Program-made: the position numbers and the translations under genes
Source of the DNA: an uncultured Bacteroidales bacterium
GTDB taxonomy: Bacteria > Bacteroidota > Bacteroidia > Bacteroidales > P3
Direction: 5' to 3'
NCBI GenBank assembly: GCA_944320465.1
Contig: CALUHO010000002.1
Span: 1 to 64,000 of the forward strand
DNA: 64,000 nt
In this document: positions 55,172 through 64,000 of the stretch, piece by piece
Position numbering within the stretch: the stretch's first letter is position 1
Layout of the letters: every line of letters starts with the position of its first letter
The notes under the pieces: generated by a model
Told to the model about the DNA's origin: nothing
Database searches by the model: none
The model's input: the letters and a program-made list of their open reading frames with translations, nothing else

Positions 55172-57286
55172 CTAACGGATAAGCAATTTCCCCATCCACA
55201 AACAATGCCCCTGCCCATCCCAGCAACCAGCCATATACAAGCCCGGCCGACCATGGAAACTGACAGGATGCACTCCGGCCGAAGGAATCGCTTTTTCCAG
55301 GACAAGCCTTCCCGTCAAATCCACCATCCTGAAAGTACAAGCCTCCCCGGTTTCCAGATGGAAGGTTTCCGATGCCGGATTGGGGAACAGGCCGAAGCCC
55401 GACTTTTCCGCCATGGAATTGCTTACGTCCCGAATCGTAAAGTATTTCATTTTCTTGTCCGATTCCATCCCGTCTTCGTACACTGCCGATACTTCCACCT
55501 TATACCGCCCTTCTTCCGTAAAACCGGTAAAAAGCACTGACAGGCCCTCGGTTTCCGCCCATAACGAATCATTGATATAAATCCTGTAAAACGCAGGATA
55601 CATCAAGCCCGGATCGGTCCAGCTTATCGACACCGAATCGGAAGCCACTTCAATGGAAACGGACCGAACCGGCAAATACGCGTAATCAACGCTGTCCCCC
55701 ACCCAGTAACAATCATGGCCTATCACCAGAAGGTATCGACTCTTACTTCCTTCCGCCACCTTTATCCCCGCCCATTCATCTTCTCCTCTACTTCGTCCCG
55801 ACAATTCCATCTCATAGGTACCTTCCGGCAGGAGTCCAGCGGGATTGAACGAATAATAATTCCCCATCAGCCCGTACATCGGCGGCAGCAGGCAGGAATC
55901 GAAGACATAAGACCCTACCTCAAGAGTATCCTGTCGGAACACCACACCGAATTCCAAATCCACCGTGTCAAGACTGTAGCTGAAAAAACCATCAATCCGG
56001 CTATCGACCTCCTCTGTGGCATCGTACAACTTTTCCCTGCAATACCAGCCGCCTGCATCGCACACCAAGAACACCCCCGGCTTTCCGTCCCCTTCCCGGG
56101 CCGGTGCGATATGCGTTATCACCGCCTGCCCATTATTGTATTCTCCGTAGCCGGCCCCGGTGCCAAGATCGGTAGGAGCCAGATTATCCAAAGAATACCA
56201 TCCATTTCCTAAGCCCGACCAACCCCAATTGAAATGAAAATAGCCTTGGTCGTCATAACCATCGCAAACAAAGGCATGACCGCCTCCTGCACCGCTTCCG
56301 GAATAGTACAACGGCCGTCCCGCATCCAGCTCCTCTTTAACAAGGACTGTCCATTCGGCATCCGAATACCAACTTCTGGACTGAAAGCGCATCTGGCAGG
56401 AATAGCCCATATGAGAATACAAGGCTCCCCCCACGTATTCGCTGAAAGCCCCGCTGACCTCATAGGTATAATCCATCTGAACGATTCCGCCCATATCCCG
56501 CATCAACAGCGCCACCGCGTCCGCCTCTTCTTCCGTATATCCTATCGAATCGTTATAATCGGCCAGCATATTCTCCCAGTCGTAATCTTCCTGCCCCAAA
56601 GCATATCGAACAGGAACACCCAAGCTCCTCGTTTCATAGTCGACATTCCCCGAGGAACGCACCGGCCATTCATGGTAGCGGGCCAACATGGCCATGGCAG
56701 TGGCCACGCACCCTGTCACCATAGGCCTGTCCAACGAATCCGGATTCGGGCAGAACTGATTATAAGGCAATAACTGATTATACAAAATGGAACCGTCCGG
56801 ATGATTTTCCAACAAGGATGGCACAATGGCTTCGGCTTTGCCCCATCCCGCATCGGAGCCTCCGGAAGCCTCTATGCGCCCCTGTCGCACAGCTTCCCGA
56901 TAGGCCAGCACCTGGCCTTCATACCATCCTATCCAGGATTTTATGTTTTCCGGCATATCCCGCACCTCGAAACGCCCGGTCAAAGAGTATGCCAGAATGT
57001 CTCGCAAATCGTCATCGGCCGAGACAACGACAAAACCCTCATCCTGGCCGACATTGAACACATAGCAACCCACTTCTTGACCAGCTTTGGCCCTTTCATC
57101 CAAATCCGGATAAACCAGATTGAAATCGGCTGCCACTTTCCGCGAAGCTGCGCCCTCTTGCAGCAAATAGAAATTCCTTGCCTCGACTTTGGCCTGCTCA
57201 ACCCCTACCGGATCGGCAAACGCATCCGAGACGCTCAGACCGAAAATCCCCCATAAAACGAGTAGAAAAAATCGCGCATTCTTCAT
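55172..57286 (-). CDS. T9SS-secreted C10 (streptopain-like) cysteine protease
   Basis: The 704-residue protein has a signal peptide (MKNARFFLLVLWGIFGLSVSDAFA), an inhibitory prodomain (about 25-150; YVFNVGQDEGFVVVSADDDLRDILAYS), and a C10 protease domain with catalytic Cys193 (VTGCVATAMAM) and His337 (GAGGGHAFVCDGYDDQGYFHFNWGWSGLGNGWY). A beta-rich middle, an FN3-like segment (about 545-625) and a T9SS sorting domain (about 635-704; FGLFPNPASETFHLET) follow. The family includes streptopain and P. gingivalis PrtT. It lies directly upstream of the MurL-MurD gene on the same strand with a 3-base gap, an unusual pairing of secreted and cytoplasmic functions. A TATCTTCG site at 57406-57413 (minus strand) may be its promoter. 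Confidence 0.92.
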   Translation of the reverse strand: MKNARFFLLVLWGIFGLSVSDAFADPVGVEQAKVEARNFYLLQEGAASRKVAADFNLVYPDLDERAKAGQEVGCYVFNVGQDEGFVVVSADDDLRDILAYSLTGRFEVRDMPENIKSWIGWYEGQVLAYREAVRQGRIEASGGSDAGWGKAEAIVPSLLENHPDGSILYNQLLPYNQFCPNPDSLDRPMVTGCVATAMAMLARYHEWPVRSSGNVDYETRSLGVPVRYALGQEDYDWENMLADYNDSIGYTEEEADAVALLMRDMGGIVQMDYTYEVSGAFSEYVGGALYSHMGYSCQMRFQSRSWYSDAEWTVLVKEELDAGRPLYYSGSGAGGGHAFVCDGYDDQGYFHFNWGWSGLGNGWYSLDNLAPTDLGTGAGYGEYNNGQAVITHIAPAREGDGKPGVFLVCDAGGWYCREKLYDATEEVDSRIDGFFSYSLDTVDLEFGVVFRQDTLEVGSYVFDSCLLPPMYGLMGNYYSFNPAGLLPEGTYEMELSGRSRGEDEWAGIKVAEGSKSRYLLVIGHDCYWVGDSVDYAYLPVRSVSIEVASDSVSISWTDPGLMYPAFYRIYINDSLWAETEGLSVLFTGFTEEGRYKVEVSAVYEDGMESDKKMKYFTIRDVSNSMAEKSGFGLFPNPASETFHLETGEACTFRMVDLTGRLVLEKAIPSAGVHPVSFHGRPGLYMAGCWDGQGHCLWMGKLLIR

Positions 57287-57487
57287 GTCATCCTGTCTTT
57301 AATTTTCCAGACTCCATGCAGGAATGCAGGAACGTCCCTTGGCCGCACCCTTTCAGCACAACCGCGTCCAGTCCCTGCATCGCCCCGTGCAAACTCTTTG
57401 CACGGCGAAGATACATAAAAAAAGATTCAGCCCTCTTTTTTTGCTCAACTATCTGTCAACAGACCTTTCTCATGCAAGCGCCTTTCT

Positions 57488-57711
57488 TAGAAGCTGTTTA
57501 AAATTTCTTGCAATCCTGAAAAAATGAATTTTCAGGAACCGGTTTCAGGATTTTGTCTGCCCATCGGGGGCTATTTCAGGTTTTGCTTGCCTTTTTCACG
57601 TCAGATAGCCCGGCTACCTCCTTTTGAAAAACGCAGCCTGTCTTCGGGAAGGCCCCGGTTCCTCGAAATCCCTCCCGATGCCTCAAGCAAATAGATTCAA
57701 ACAGCTTCTTA
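57488..57711 (-). repeat. Family C-related repeat with AGAAGCTGTTT ends
   Basis: AGAAGCTGTTTAAA (57489-57502) and TTCAAACAGCTTCT (57696-57709) are inverted ends of a ~220-bp element. It contains the hairpin CCTGAAAA/TTTTCAGG (57515-57536), and its right ~75 bases match the family C copy at 48035-48110. The final TTA is the stop codon of the LytTR gene. The rest of 57287-57487 holds the C10 protease promoter region. Confidence 0.65.
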
Positions 57712-58539
57712 TGAAAGGGCTTTTTTCTGGATTGCCTCGTCCAAAACCGGTTTATACGAAGCCGATACCGGCGCACTCTCTCCGTTAGCAAAGACAATCC
57801 GGTCTCGTTCCACTGCCGAAACCTGATTCATATTGACCAAAAACGAGCGATGGACCCGCAGGAACGAAGATGAAGGCAGCCAGTCTTCCATGGTCTTCAT
57901 GCTTTGCAAGGTCATCACGCAATAAGGGGCGCCCGGTGTATCCTGTTTTGACTTCCCTTCCGGATCCAGATGAATCTTGACATAATCCCGGACACTTTCC
58001 ACAAACAGGATATCTTCCAAACGGATTCTGACCCAACGGTAATCAGCCCTGAAAAATATGCAATCAGAGCGTCCGGGATCCGGGCAAATCGATTCCTCCT
58101 TGGAATTCGACAATCCGCTATCCGGGCTTTCACTTTCCTTTCCTTCACCCACCTTCCCCGAACGTTCAAACCAACGCAAAGCCCTCTCGGCCGAACGCAG
58201 GAAATCAGCATAGCTGACCGGCTTGAGCAGGTAATCCAAGGCATCCACCTTGAAACCTTGCAAAGCATATTGCTCGTACGCTGTCACAAATACAATCCGT
58301 GTAGATTGCTCGGCCAGCAGGTTTCCAAGCTCCAAACCGTTCAAATCCGGCATCTGGATATCCATAAAAACCAAGTGTATGTCATTTGAACGCAGGAAAT
58401 CCAAAGCTTCCAAACTGTTGGAAAAGGCTCCTTGCAGACTCAGATACGGAGTCTTGCGCACATAAGATGCCATCATTTCCATGGCCAACGGCTCGTCGTC
58501 AACCACAACGCACCGCAATTTGAATGCATCTCCTTCCAT
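57709..58539 (-). CDS. LytTR-family response regulator
   Basis: The 276-residue protein has a receiver domain (about 8-125) with acidic pair Asp14-Asp15, phosphoacceptor Asp60 in HLVFMDIQMPDLNG and the Lys in YLLKPVSY, a polar linker, then a LytTR DNA-binding domain (about 170-270; FFRADYRWVRIRLEDILFVESVRDYVKIHL ... WLPSSSFLRVHRSFLVNMNQVSAV). LytTR regulators bind paired repeats upstream of target genes. It is encoded last in the efflux operon, 33 bases after the kinase. The stop codon lies in a repeat end, so the exact C-terminus may have been altered by that insertion. Confidence 0.92.
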   Translation of the reverse strand: MEGDAFKLRCVVVDDEPLAMEMMASYVRKTPYLSLQGAFSNSLEALDFLRSNDIHLVFMDIQMPDLNGLELGNLLAEQSTRIVFVTAYEQYALQGFKVDALDYLLKPVSYADFLRSAERALRWFERSGKVGEGKESESPDSGLSNSKEESICPDPGRSDCIFFRADYRWVRIRLEDILFVESVRDYVKIHLDPEGKSKQDTPGAPYCVMTLQSMKTMEDWLPSSSFLRVHRSFLVNMNQVSAVERDRIVFANGESAPVSASYKPVLDEAIQKKALS

Positions 58540-58572
58540 GTCTATCTATTTTCAAATCCAATAATTCCACAA

Positions 58573-59742
58573 TCATCCATGGCTTTTCCCCGAACCTCGC
58601 TTGCCCGAAGGACGGGCATCAGCCCAGACAAAACCCGGCATCGGATTCCCTTTTTGCTTATGCTGCAAAGGAATGTCCAATTCAGCCACATACAAAGGAC
58701 CTTGCGGACCAGTCGTGAAACGGCAATTTTCCCCGTAAATATAATGCAAGCGTTTGCCAAGATTCCGCAAACCGACCCCCGTATGCTCCCCGTCAGCCAA
58801 CGAATCCCGCCCCTCGGGAGGAAGCAGGTTCTGGCTACGAAAACGAATCAAACCCTCTTCAGCATCCACCCTCAACGAAAGATGGATAAAAGACTTGCCT
58901 GCACTTACCCCGTATTTGAAAGCATTCTCCACCATATTGATGTACAGCAAAGGAGGCACCATGCAATTGCGAACCGAATCTTCGTCGGGGAAATCCACCT
59001 TCAAATCCGTATTGGCCGAAAGCCGGAGGCTCATCAAGGCGATATAGTTGTCCATGAAATGCAATTCTTCCGCCAAAGGTACCGTATCCATATCGCTTTT
59101 CTTCAATACATACCGTAAAAGGCCGCTCAAATCGTGTACGGCGGTCTTGGCTTTCTCTGGATCGATGGAAATCAACGCATAGATATTGTTAAGCGTATTG
59201 AACAGGAAATGGGGATGCAGCTGTTTGCGCAGATTGTTCAGTTCCATCACATTCCTTTCCTTTTCAAAAGCCTGCCGATCCATCTCCATCCGGTACCAAC
59301 GTCCAACAAAACGCACCGCCAGCGAGAAACCCACCACCAGCACGAAACGCACAAAATTGGAAAGGAGGAAAAACCAGCCAATAGGCACCGGTTTCCGGTC
59401 CGGAATATGTTCCGGCTTGCCGAAAATCAAATCCATCAAATCCTTATGCCAAAAGTGCATCAGCAGAACCGCCGCCCCGATACACAGCAGGTTGACCAGA
59501 AAATACCGAACCAACTTGCCTGCAAAAAGATAACGGCGTATCAGAAACAGATAGTTAAGATAAAACAGGCAGAGGCATAAAAAAGGGCTAATCAGGTACC
59601 TCAGGTAAAAACGGCTGAAATCGGGTATGTCGGTATGGGCAAAGGCCAAAGGCCAGCTGAAAAACAACAACCAAACTCCCACATGGATGGCAATTTCCAC
59701 ATTCCGGTACTGCTTGCCTGGAAAAAGAAACCATTCATTCAT
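58573..59742 (-). CDS. LytS-type sensor histidine kinase
   Basis: The 389-residue protein has four N-terminal transmembrane helices (about 17-35, 45-68, 78-96 and 122-145), a short coiled coil, then the His_kinase domain with NLRKQLHPHFLFNTLNNIYAL (phosphoacceptor His178 in the PHFLFN motif). The ATPase follows (NMVENAFKYGVSAGKSFIHL, RSQNLLPPEGRDS, GVGLRNLGKRLHYIYG). It has no recognisable extracellular sensor domain. Its start overlaps the upstream permease stop by 8 bases (59735-59742), so it is translationally coupled to the efflux pump and likely senses its substrate or its activity. Confidence 0.92.
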   Translation of the reverse strand: MNEWFLFPGKQYRNVEIAIHVGVWLLFFSWPLAFAHTDIPDFSRFYLRYLISPFLCLCLFYLNYLFLIRRYLFAGKLVRYFLVNLLCIGAAVLLMHFWHKDLMDLIFGKPEHIPDRKPVPIGWFFLLSNFVRFVLVVGFSLAVRFVGRWYRMEMDRQAFEKERNVMELNNLRKQLHPHFLFNTLNNIYALISIDPEKAKTAVHDLSGLLRYVLKKSDMDTVPLAEELHFMDNYIALMSLRLSANTDLKVDFPDEDSVRNCMVPPLLYINMVENAFKYGVSAGKSFIHLSLRVDAEEGLIRFRSQNLLPPEGRDSLADGEHTGVGLRNLGKRLHYIYGENCRFTTGPQGPLYVAELDIPLQHKQKGNPMPGFVWADARPSGKRGSGKSHG

Positions 59743-60955
59743 AACGCAAAGCTTCTATCGGGTCTAGGTTGGCCGCTTTCTTAGCCGGATACCAGCCAAA
59801 GAACACGCCGGTGAATGTGCAGACCGCAAAGGCCAGCAGCACCGACCAAGGCTGCACAAAGATAGGCCATCCGGCAATATATTTCACCGCTATCGAAGCC
59901 AAAGCCCCAAGCACCACCCCCACGATGCCGCCGCTGACACTGATCAGCAACGACTCTATCAGGAACTGCCACAGGATATGCCGGCTCTTGGCCCCGATGG
60001 ACAAACGCAGCCCGATTTCCTTGGTCCGTTCGGTTACCGATACATACATGATGTTCATGATCCCGATGCCGCCCACCAGAAGCGAAATCCCCGCAATGCT
60101 GGCCAACAAGACCGTCAGCAGATTGGTCGTGGAACTGAGCATATTGCTCAACTCTTCCTGCGAGCGAACCTCGAAATCGTTCTCCTCGCCTGCTTGCAAG
60201 CGGTGATTCTCTCTCAGGATCCCTTCTATCTGCTCTATGGCATCCTCGCTTTGCTTCTCGTCCACCGCGCTGGCATACAATCCCCGCAAATACGTAATCG
60301 CCAGAATCCGTTTCTGCACCGAAGTATAAGGAGCCAGCACCAAATCGTCCTGATCCTGCCCCATGCTGTTGTAGCCCTTGGCTTTCAGCACCCCGATAAT
60401 CTTGAAAGGCGTAGCGTTGAAGCGCACCGTCTTTCCCAGCGGGTCTTCCCCCTCCTCGAACAAGTCATCCACCACCGTCTGCCCTACCACGCAGACCTTG
60501 GCAATGGCATCTATATCCTCCTCGGTAAACATTTCTCCCCGTTCCACTTCCAACATACGGATATCTAGATAATCCGGAGACACTCCGTAAAGCGTGGAGG
60601 GCGTATTCTTGGCCCCGTAAATGAACTGACCGCTGCTGCTGACCATAGGCGAGACATGGCTTAAAAGCGTGGCTTGCTCTTGAATCGAACGGTAGTCCTG
60701 CAATTTGATGGTCTGCATCTCGTCCGCGCTAAGCCTCACCCCGCCCGCCCGGCGGTTGCCCGGAAAAACCATAATCACGTTCGACCCCATTTCGGAAATC
60801 TGCGCCTGGATGCTCCGCTTGGAACCTTGGCCGATAGCCAGCATCGTGATGACCGAGGACACCCCGATGATAATACCCAGCATCGTTAAAAAACAACGTA
60901 ATTTATTGTTTTTCAACGAACGGAAGGCCATTTGCATTAAATTACCCCAATTCAT
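59735..60955 (-). CDS. MacB-like ABC transporter permease
   Basis: The 406-residue inner-membrane protein has the MacB_PCD/FtsX layout: N-terminal helix (about 18-42; CFLTMLGIIIGVSSVITMLAIGQG), a large periplasmic domain, and three C-terminal helices (about 275-385) ending in a conserved tail (PAKKAANLDPIEALRYE). Together with the ATPase at 61058 it forms a tripartite-pump motor. The ATPase gene is 102 bases upstream; the spacer has two small hairpins (60973-60986 and 60989-61005) that could tune expression. The kinase gene overlaps its stop. Confidence 0.93.
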   Translation of the reverse strand: MNWGNLMQMAFRSLKNNKLRCFLTMLGIIIGVSSVITMLAIGQGSKRSIQAQISEMGSNVIMVFPGNRRAGGVRLSADEMQTIKLQDYRSIQEQATLLSHVSPMVSSSGQFIYGAKNTPSTLYGVSPDYLDIRMLEVERGEMFTEEDIDAIAKVCVVGQTVVDDLFEEGEDPLGKTVRFNATPFKIIGVLKAKGYNSMGQDQDDLVLAPYTSVQKRILAITYLRGLYASAVDEKQSEDAIEQIEGILRENHRLQAGEENDFEVRSQEELSNMLSSTTNLLTVLLASIAGISLLVGGIGIMNIMYVSVTERTKEIGLRLSIGAKSRHILWQFLIESLLISVSGGIVGVVLGALASIAVKYIAGWPIFVQPWSVLLAFAVCTFTGVFFGWYPAKKAANLDPIEALRYE

Positions 60956-61057
60956 TGTAAAATGGTTTTATGGCGGCATCTGCCGCGTCGGGCTTCGCCA
61001 GCCCGCTTCCTCACGTACCCAAGCAGAGGAGTATCAAAATGTCATGGCACACCGCAG

Positions 61058-61888
61058 CTAATCGTCCTCCTTGGGCAAGGCCAGCAAAGCATCTTGAGCC
61101 GAACGCAGATCCTCATTGGGAGCATCCTGAATGATATGCCCGTCCCTCAGCACAATATTACGGCTGCTGAAACGGGACAGTTCCGGGTTATGGGTCACGA
61201 ACACGATAGTCCGCCCGGCTTGGTGCAATTCCTGAAACAAGCTTAGAATCTCATACGAAGTCCTCGTATCCAGATTGCCGGTCGCCTCATCGGCCAGAAT
61301 CAGTACCGGATCGTTGACCAATGCCCTGGCAATAGCCACCCGCTGCTGCTGCCCGCCTGACATCTGGTTGGACCTATGCTGCACCCGGTCGGCCAAACCC
61401 ACTTTTTGCAAAGCATCCAACGAACGCCTTCTGCGTTCCTCCGCCCCTACGGCCGGATTGTACAACAAAGGCAGTTCCACATTCTCCAAAGCCGTAGTCT
61501 TGGGCAACAGATTGTAAGACTGGAACACAAAACCTATCTTACGGTTGCGTATCTCCGCCCGACGGTTCCTGTCCATGCTGCGAACCGGAATCCCGTCCAG
61601 ACGGTATTCGCCCGAAGTAGGCGTATCCAAGCACCCCAGGATATTCAGCAAGGTGCTCTTTCCCGAACCGCTGGACCCCATGATGGTCACAAACTCCCCT
61701 TCCCGTATATCGAAACTGATTCCTCGCAAGGCATGGACAGTTTCCTCCCCCACCTGGAAGTCTCGGCGCAAATCCTCTACTTCGATGATTTTTTTTGCCG
61801 AGTCCGGAATTTTCCGACCCAATGCCGCCGAATCGCCCCGATTCGCCCCAGATCCCGGCAAGACCGACTTCATCTCACCCGCTTCCAT
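61058..61888 (-). CDS. MacB-like ABC transporter ATPase
   Basis: The 276-residue ATPase has Walker [10 protein letters not shown] (71-79), Q-loop VFQSYNLLP, signature MSGGQQQR, Walker [10 protein letters not shown] and H-loop VTHN. The usual family Walker B extension is ADEPTG; here it is ADEATG. It has about 33 extra residues before the first ABC strand (IIEVEDL), with no alternative Met between. LolD/MacB-type ATPases pair with a MacB-like permease. The gene starts 5 bases after the adaptor stop, so the two are coupled. Confidence 0.94.
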   Translation of the reverse strand: MEAGEMKSVLPGSGANRGDSAALGRKIPDSAKKIIEVEDLRRDFQVGEETVHALRGISFDIREGEFVTIMGSSGSGKSTLLNILGCLDTPTSGEYRLDGIPVRSMDRNRRAEIRNRKIGFVFQSYNLLPKTTALENVELPLLYNPAVGAEERRRRSLDALQKVGLADRVQHRSNQMSGGQQQRVAIARALVNDPVLILADEATGNLDTRTSYEILSLFQELHQAGRTIVFVTHNPELSRFSSRNIVLRDGHIIQDAPNEDLRSAQDALLALPKEDD

Positions 61889-61893
61889 CTCTC

Positions 61894-63204
61894 TTACTTC
61901 TTTTTGTTATTCCGCCCCGGAGGGCCTGGCATGAACGGGCTTCTTTCTCCGGACGGCATCGTGATTTCCTCTGTTCCTGAAGCCATTCCCACACAAACCT
62001 CATCCCCTTCCGAAAGACCTTCTATCACTTCATAATAAATCCGGTCGGTAACCCCGATCTTCACCTTGCGCGGCACCGGCCTCCCTTGCCCGGAACTATC
62101 CTTTTGCCATACAAACACCAGCACATCCTGCTCCTCGCCGGACAAAGAGACATTGCCTCCTGCGCCCATCCCTTCCGGCTTCGGCAATTCCACGCCATCC
62201 GGCATCGGCTCCTTCGGCATCGAATCCGGGAAACCGCCTCCTTGCCGCGAAGGCATCGGCGGCCTACCCCCCATCTCGGCATCGCCCTCCGGCTTGAAAC
62301 GCACTGCCTTGACCGGCAAACGCAAAACCCCGTTACGCCGCATCGAATAGATGTTGATATTGGCTGTCAGACCCGGCTTCAATTTCAAATCCGGATTATT
62401 GGCGTGTATCACCACTTCATACGTCACCACATTGTTGGTCGTGATGGCTTCCATGCGTACCTGGTTCACCTTGCCCTCGAAGATTTCCCCCGGATAGGCA
62501 TCCACCGAGAACGTCACCTCCGCACCCTCGCGCACCGAGCCTATGTCCGCCTCGTCCACATCGGCCACCACCTGCACCTTCCGCAAATCGTTGGCAATGG
62601 TGAACAAAGTAGGCGTGCTATAGCTCGAAGCCACGGTCTGCCCTTCTTCCACCGCCCTCGAAATCACCACCCCGTCAATCGGAGAGTAAATCGTGGCATA
62701 TCCCAAGTTCGTCCGGGCCTTGTCCTCCTGCGCCACCGACTGCTGATAGGCAATCCGAGCTTTGTTGTAGTTATATTCGGCGGTCTCGTACTCGCTCTCG
62801 CTGACCAAGGACTGCTCGTAAAGACGCTTAGTCCGCTCATAACTCTTCTGCTGGTACTCGTATTCGTTCTTGTTCGATTCCACCGAAAGCTTGGCCGAAG
62901 CCAGCTCGGTTTCCAGCACATCCTTGTCCAATTCGGCAATGACTTGGCCTTCTTTGACCTGCGAATTATAATCCACGTAAATCCTGGCGATGATGCCCGA
63001 CACCTGGGTACCCACCTCCACCTGTTCCAAAGGCTCCACGGTCCCCGTCGCGGTCACACTGTTCTCCATATCGCCCCGCGAAAGGGTCTCGGTCTGAATC
63101 TTCACCCCCGGCTTGGCCGAAACGGAGCGAACCACTATCCAAGCCGCCACAGCCACGGCCACGGCCAGCAGCACCCAAAGCATGGTCTTCTTTTTCCTTG
63201 TCAT
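61894..63204 (-). CDS. MacA-like periplasmic adaptor (HlyD family)
   Basis: Starting at the ATG at 63204 (MTRKKKTMLWVLLAVAVAVAAWIVV, one N-terminal anchor) the product is 436 residues. It has the adaptor halves of a lipoyl domain (SVTATGTVEPLEQVEVGTQVSGIIARIYVDYNSQVKEGQVIAELD, ... YSPIDGVVISRAVEEGQTVASS) flanking an alpha-helical hairpin (about 90-155), then beta-barrel and membrane-proximal domains. A Met/Pro/Gly-rich loop (about 320-370; MGGRPPMPSRQGGGFPDS) is an unusual insertion. It bridges the ABC motor and the TolC channel. Confidence 0.93.
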   Translation of the reverse strand: MTRKKKTMLWVLLAVAVAVAAWIVVRSVSAKPGVKIQTETLSRGDMENSVTATGTVEPLEQVEVGTQVSGIIARIYVDYNSQVKEGQVIAELDKDVLETELASAKLSVESNKNEYEYQQKSYERTKRLYEQSLVSESEYETAEYNYNKARIAYQQSVAQEDKARTNLGYATIYSPIDGVVISRAVEEGQTVASSYSTPTLFTIANDLRKVQVVADVDEADIGSVREGAEVTFSVDAYPGEIFEGKVNQVRMEAITTNNVVTYEVVIHANNPDLKLKPGLTANINIYSMRRNGVLRLPVKAVRFKPEGDAEMGGRPPMPSRQGGGFPDSMPKEPMPDGVELPKPEGMGAGGNVSLSGEEQDVLVFVWQKDSSGQGRPVPRKVKIGVTDRIYYEVIEGLSEGDEVCVGMASGTEEITMPSGERSPFMPGPPGRNNKKK

Positions 63205-63238
63205 GATTTTCTCCTTTTGCAAAGCTGAATGCATACAA

Positions 63239-64000
63239 TCACATTCCCTCTCCCGTCCGCATATAGAACTTCAGCAAACGCAAGGCCAGCACCGTCTGGT
63301 ACTTGGCTTTCAGCATTTCCTCCACGGCTGCCAGATAAGTGGTTTTCTCGGCCAGCACATCCACAAAGGTATTACCCCCCACTTCATACTCCTTCAAAGC
63401 CAAATCGTAGCTCAGCCTGGAAGCCTCGTGGTTCCGGCTCGCCGCTACATAGCGGGACTGTGCCGAACGGGCATCCTGCCAAGCTTGCTCCACCTCCTTC
63501 AGCAATTCTTTCTGGGTAATCTGCAAGTCCAACTGCGCCTGACGGGTATTGATTTTTGCCGTCTCCACCGATGACTTGGCCTGCCTCCGCTGGTAAATAG
63601 GTATGCTGATGCCCACATTGATATTCTCGTTCAGGTTGCTGCCCAACTGGTTCAAGAAAGCGAACTGGGCTGAAGTGTAATACCCTGTTCCTACCGATGC
63701 ATTGAATGACAAGGAAGGTATCATCTCAGCCTTGGCCACCTTCTCGGCATAGCCCGAAGCCTGTATCTGCAACTCGGAAGCCTTTATCTCCGGCATCGAT
63801 GCCAAAGCCGCCTCGTAAACCGAACCCACGGCAGGCAATTCCTGCAAAAGCCCCATCGAACCCGTCTCCGGGACTTCCACATCAAGGGTCTCGTCCAAGC
63901 CAAGTTCCAGCAACTGCTTGAGTTCCAAAAGCCTTGTAGCTACATTGGCTTCGGACACCACATAGTTGTAACGATCGGTCTCGTACTGGGCGGCAATCTG
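63239..64000 (-). CDS. TolC-like outer membrane efflux protein (5' part outside the window)
   Basis: Only the last ~254 codons are in the window; the frame continues open to the right edge, and the apparent GTG start at 63961 is an internal Val codon (QIAAQYETDRYNYVVSEANVATRLL). The segment has TolC-type helices (LELKQLLELGLDET, PEIKASELQIQASGYAEKVAKAEMIPSLSFNASVG, GISIPIYQRRQAKSSVETAKINTRQAQLDLQITQKELLKEVEQAWQDA, FVDVLAEKTTYLAAVEEMLKAKYQTVLALRLLKFY). It forms the outer channel of the pump and is the first visible gene of the six-gene operon. Confidence 0.92.
   Translation of the reverse strand, partial: QIAAQYETDRYNYVVSEANVATRLLELKQLLELGLDETLDVEVPETGSMGLLQELPAVGSVYEAALASMPEIKASELQIQASGYAEKVAKAEMIPSLSFNASVGTGYYTSAQFAFLNQLGSNLNENINVGISIPIYQRRQAKSSVETAKINTRQAQLDLQITQKELLKEVEQAWQDARSAQSRYVAASRNHEASRLSYDLALKEYEVGGNTFVDVLAEKTTYLAAVEEMLKAKYQTVLALRLLKFYMRTGEGM

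Noticed and set aside
62086..63228. A 380-codon plus-strand frame opposite the MacA-like gene
   Set aside because: It is His/Arg-rich, as expected from the reverse complement of the adaptor; the minus-strand product is unmistakable.

Overview
The window comes from a member of the phylum Bacteroidota, most likely order Bacteroidales. The evidence is a type IX secretion system (T9SS) signature: PorV, a GldJ-type lipoprotein and nine proteins with C-terminal T9SS sorting domains. Promoter-like sites fit the Bacteroidota pattern (TTTG, then TAnnTTTG), and lipoproteins are plentiful. GC is moderate. I see no rRNA, tRNA, CRISPR array, phage gene, integrase or transposase gene.

Layout. 0.2-6.4 kb: a very large T9SS surface-protein gene on the minus strand, broken by a 193-bp MITE-like insertion near its signal peptide and by two frameshifts. 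6.6-14 kb: housekeeping and cell-wall genes (gpsA, an M49-type metallopeptidase lipoprotein, a small lipoprotein - PBP2 - RodA operon). 14-15 kb: an orphan LuxE-like acyl-protein synthetase. 15.4-31.8 kb: a large, divergent inverted duplication of a three-gene cassette (glycine/proline-rich lipoprotein, ~570-aa T9SS protein, ~1430-aa fibronectin-type T9SS protein) around a central Omp28-like gene. Near-identical inverted repeats lie at the leader/signal-peptide end and at the C-terminal sorting-domain end. 32-45.5 kb: a TPR-HTH regulator, a second Omp28-like T9SS protein, an Ig-like lipoprotein, a U32 (RlhA-like) protein, GldJ and a PCMD-like T9SS protein. 46-50 kb: porV, ispF and three tandem PepSY-like genes. 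50-57.3 kb: bifunctional formiminotransferase-cyclodeaminase, a single-polypeptide fusion of MurL (muramoyl-dipeptide glutamate epimerase) with a MurD-type ligase, and a C10 cysteine protease. 57.7-64 kb: a TolC-MacA-MacB-like efflux operon (ATPase and permease separate) ending in a LytS/LytTR two-component pair.

The intergenic DNA is rich in small repeats. Family A is a MITE-like element of about 193 bp with 19-bp terminal inverted repeats and 5-bp A+T-rich target duplications: three complete copies, one partial copy at the window edge, and several 25-46-bp solo-terminus derivatives that still carry target duplications. Families B and C are other hairpin-forming elements that share a core motif. 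Two further multi-tier palindromes lie at 8.1 and 48.2 kb. The strongest leads are the insertion whose removal restores the reading frame, the potentially invertible surface-protein locus, and the MurL-MurD fusion.
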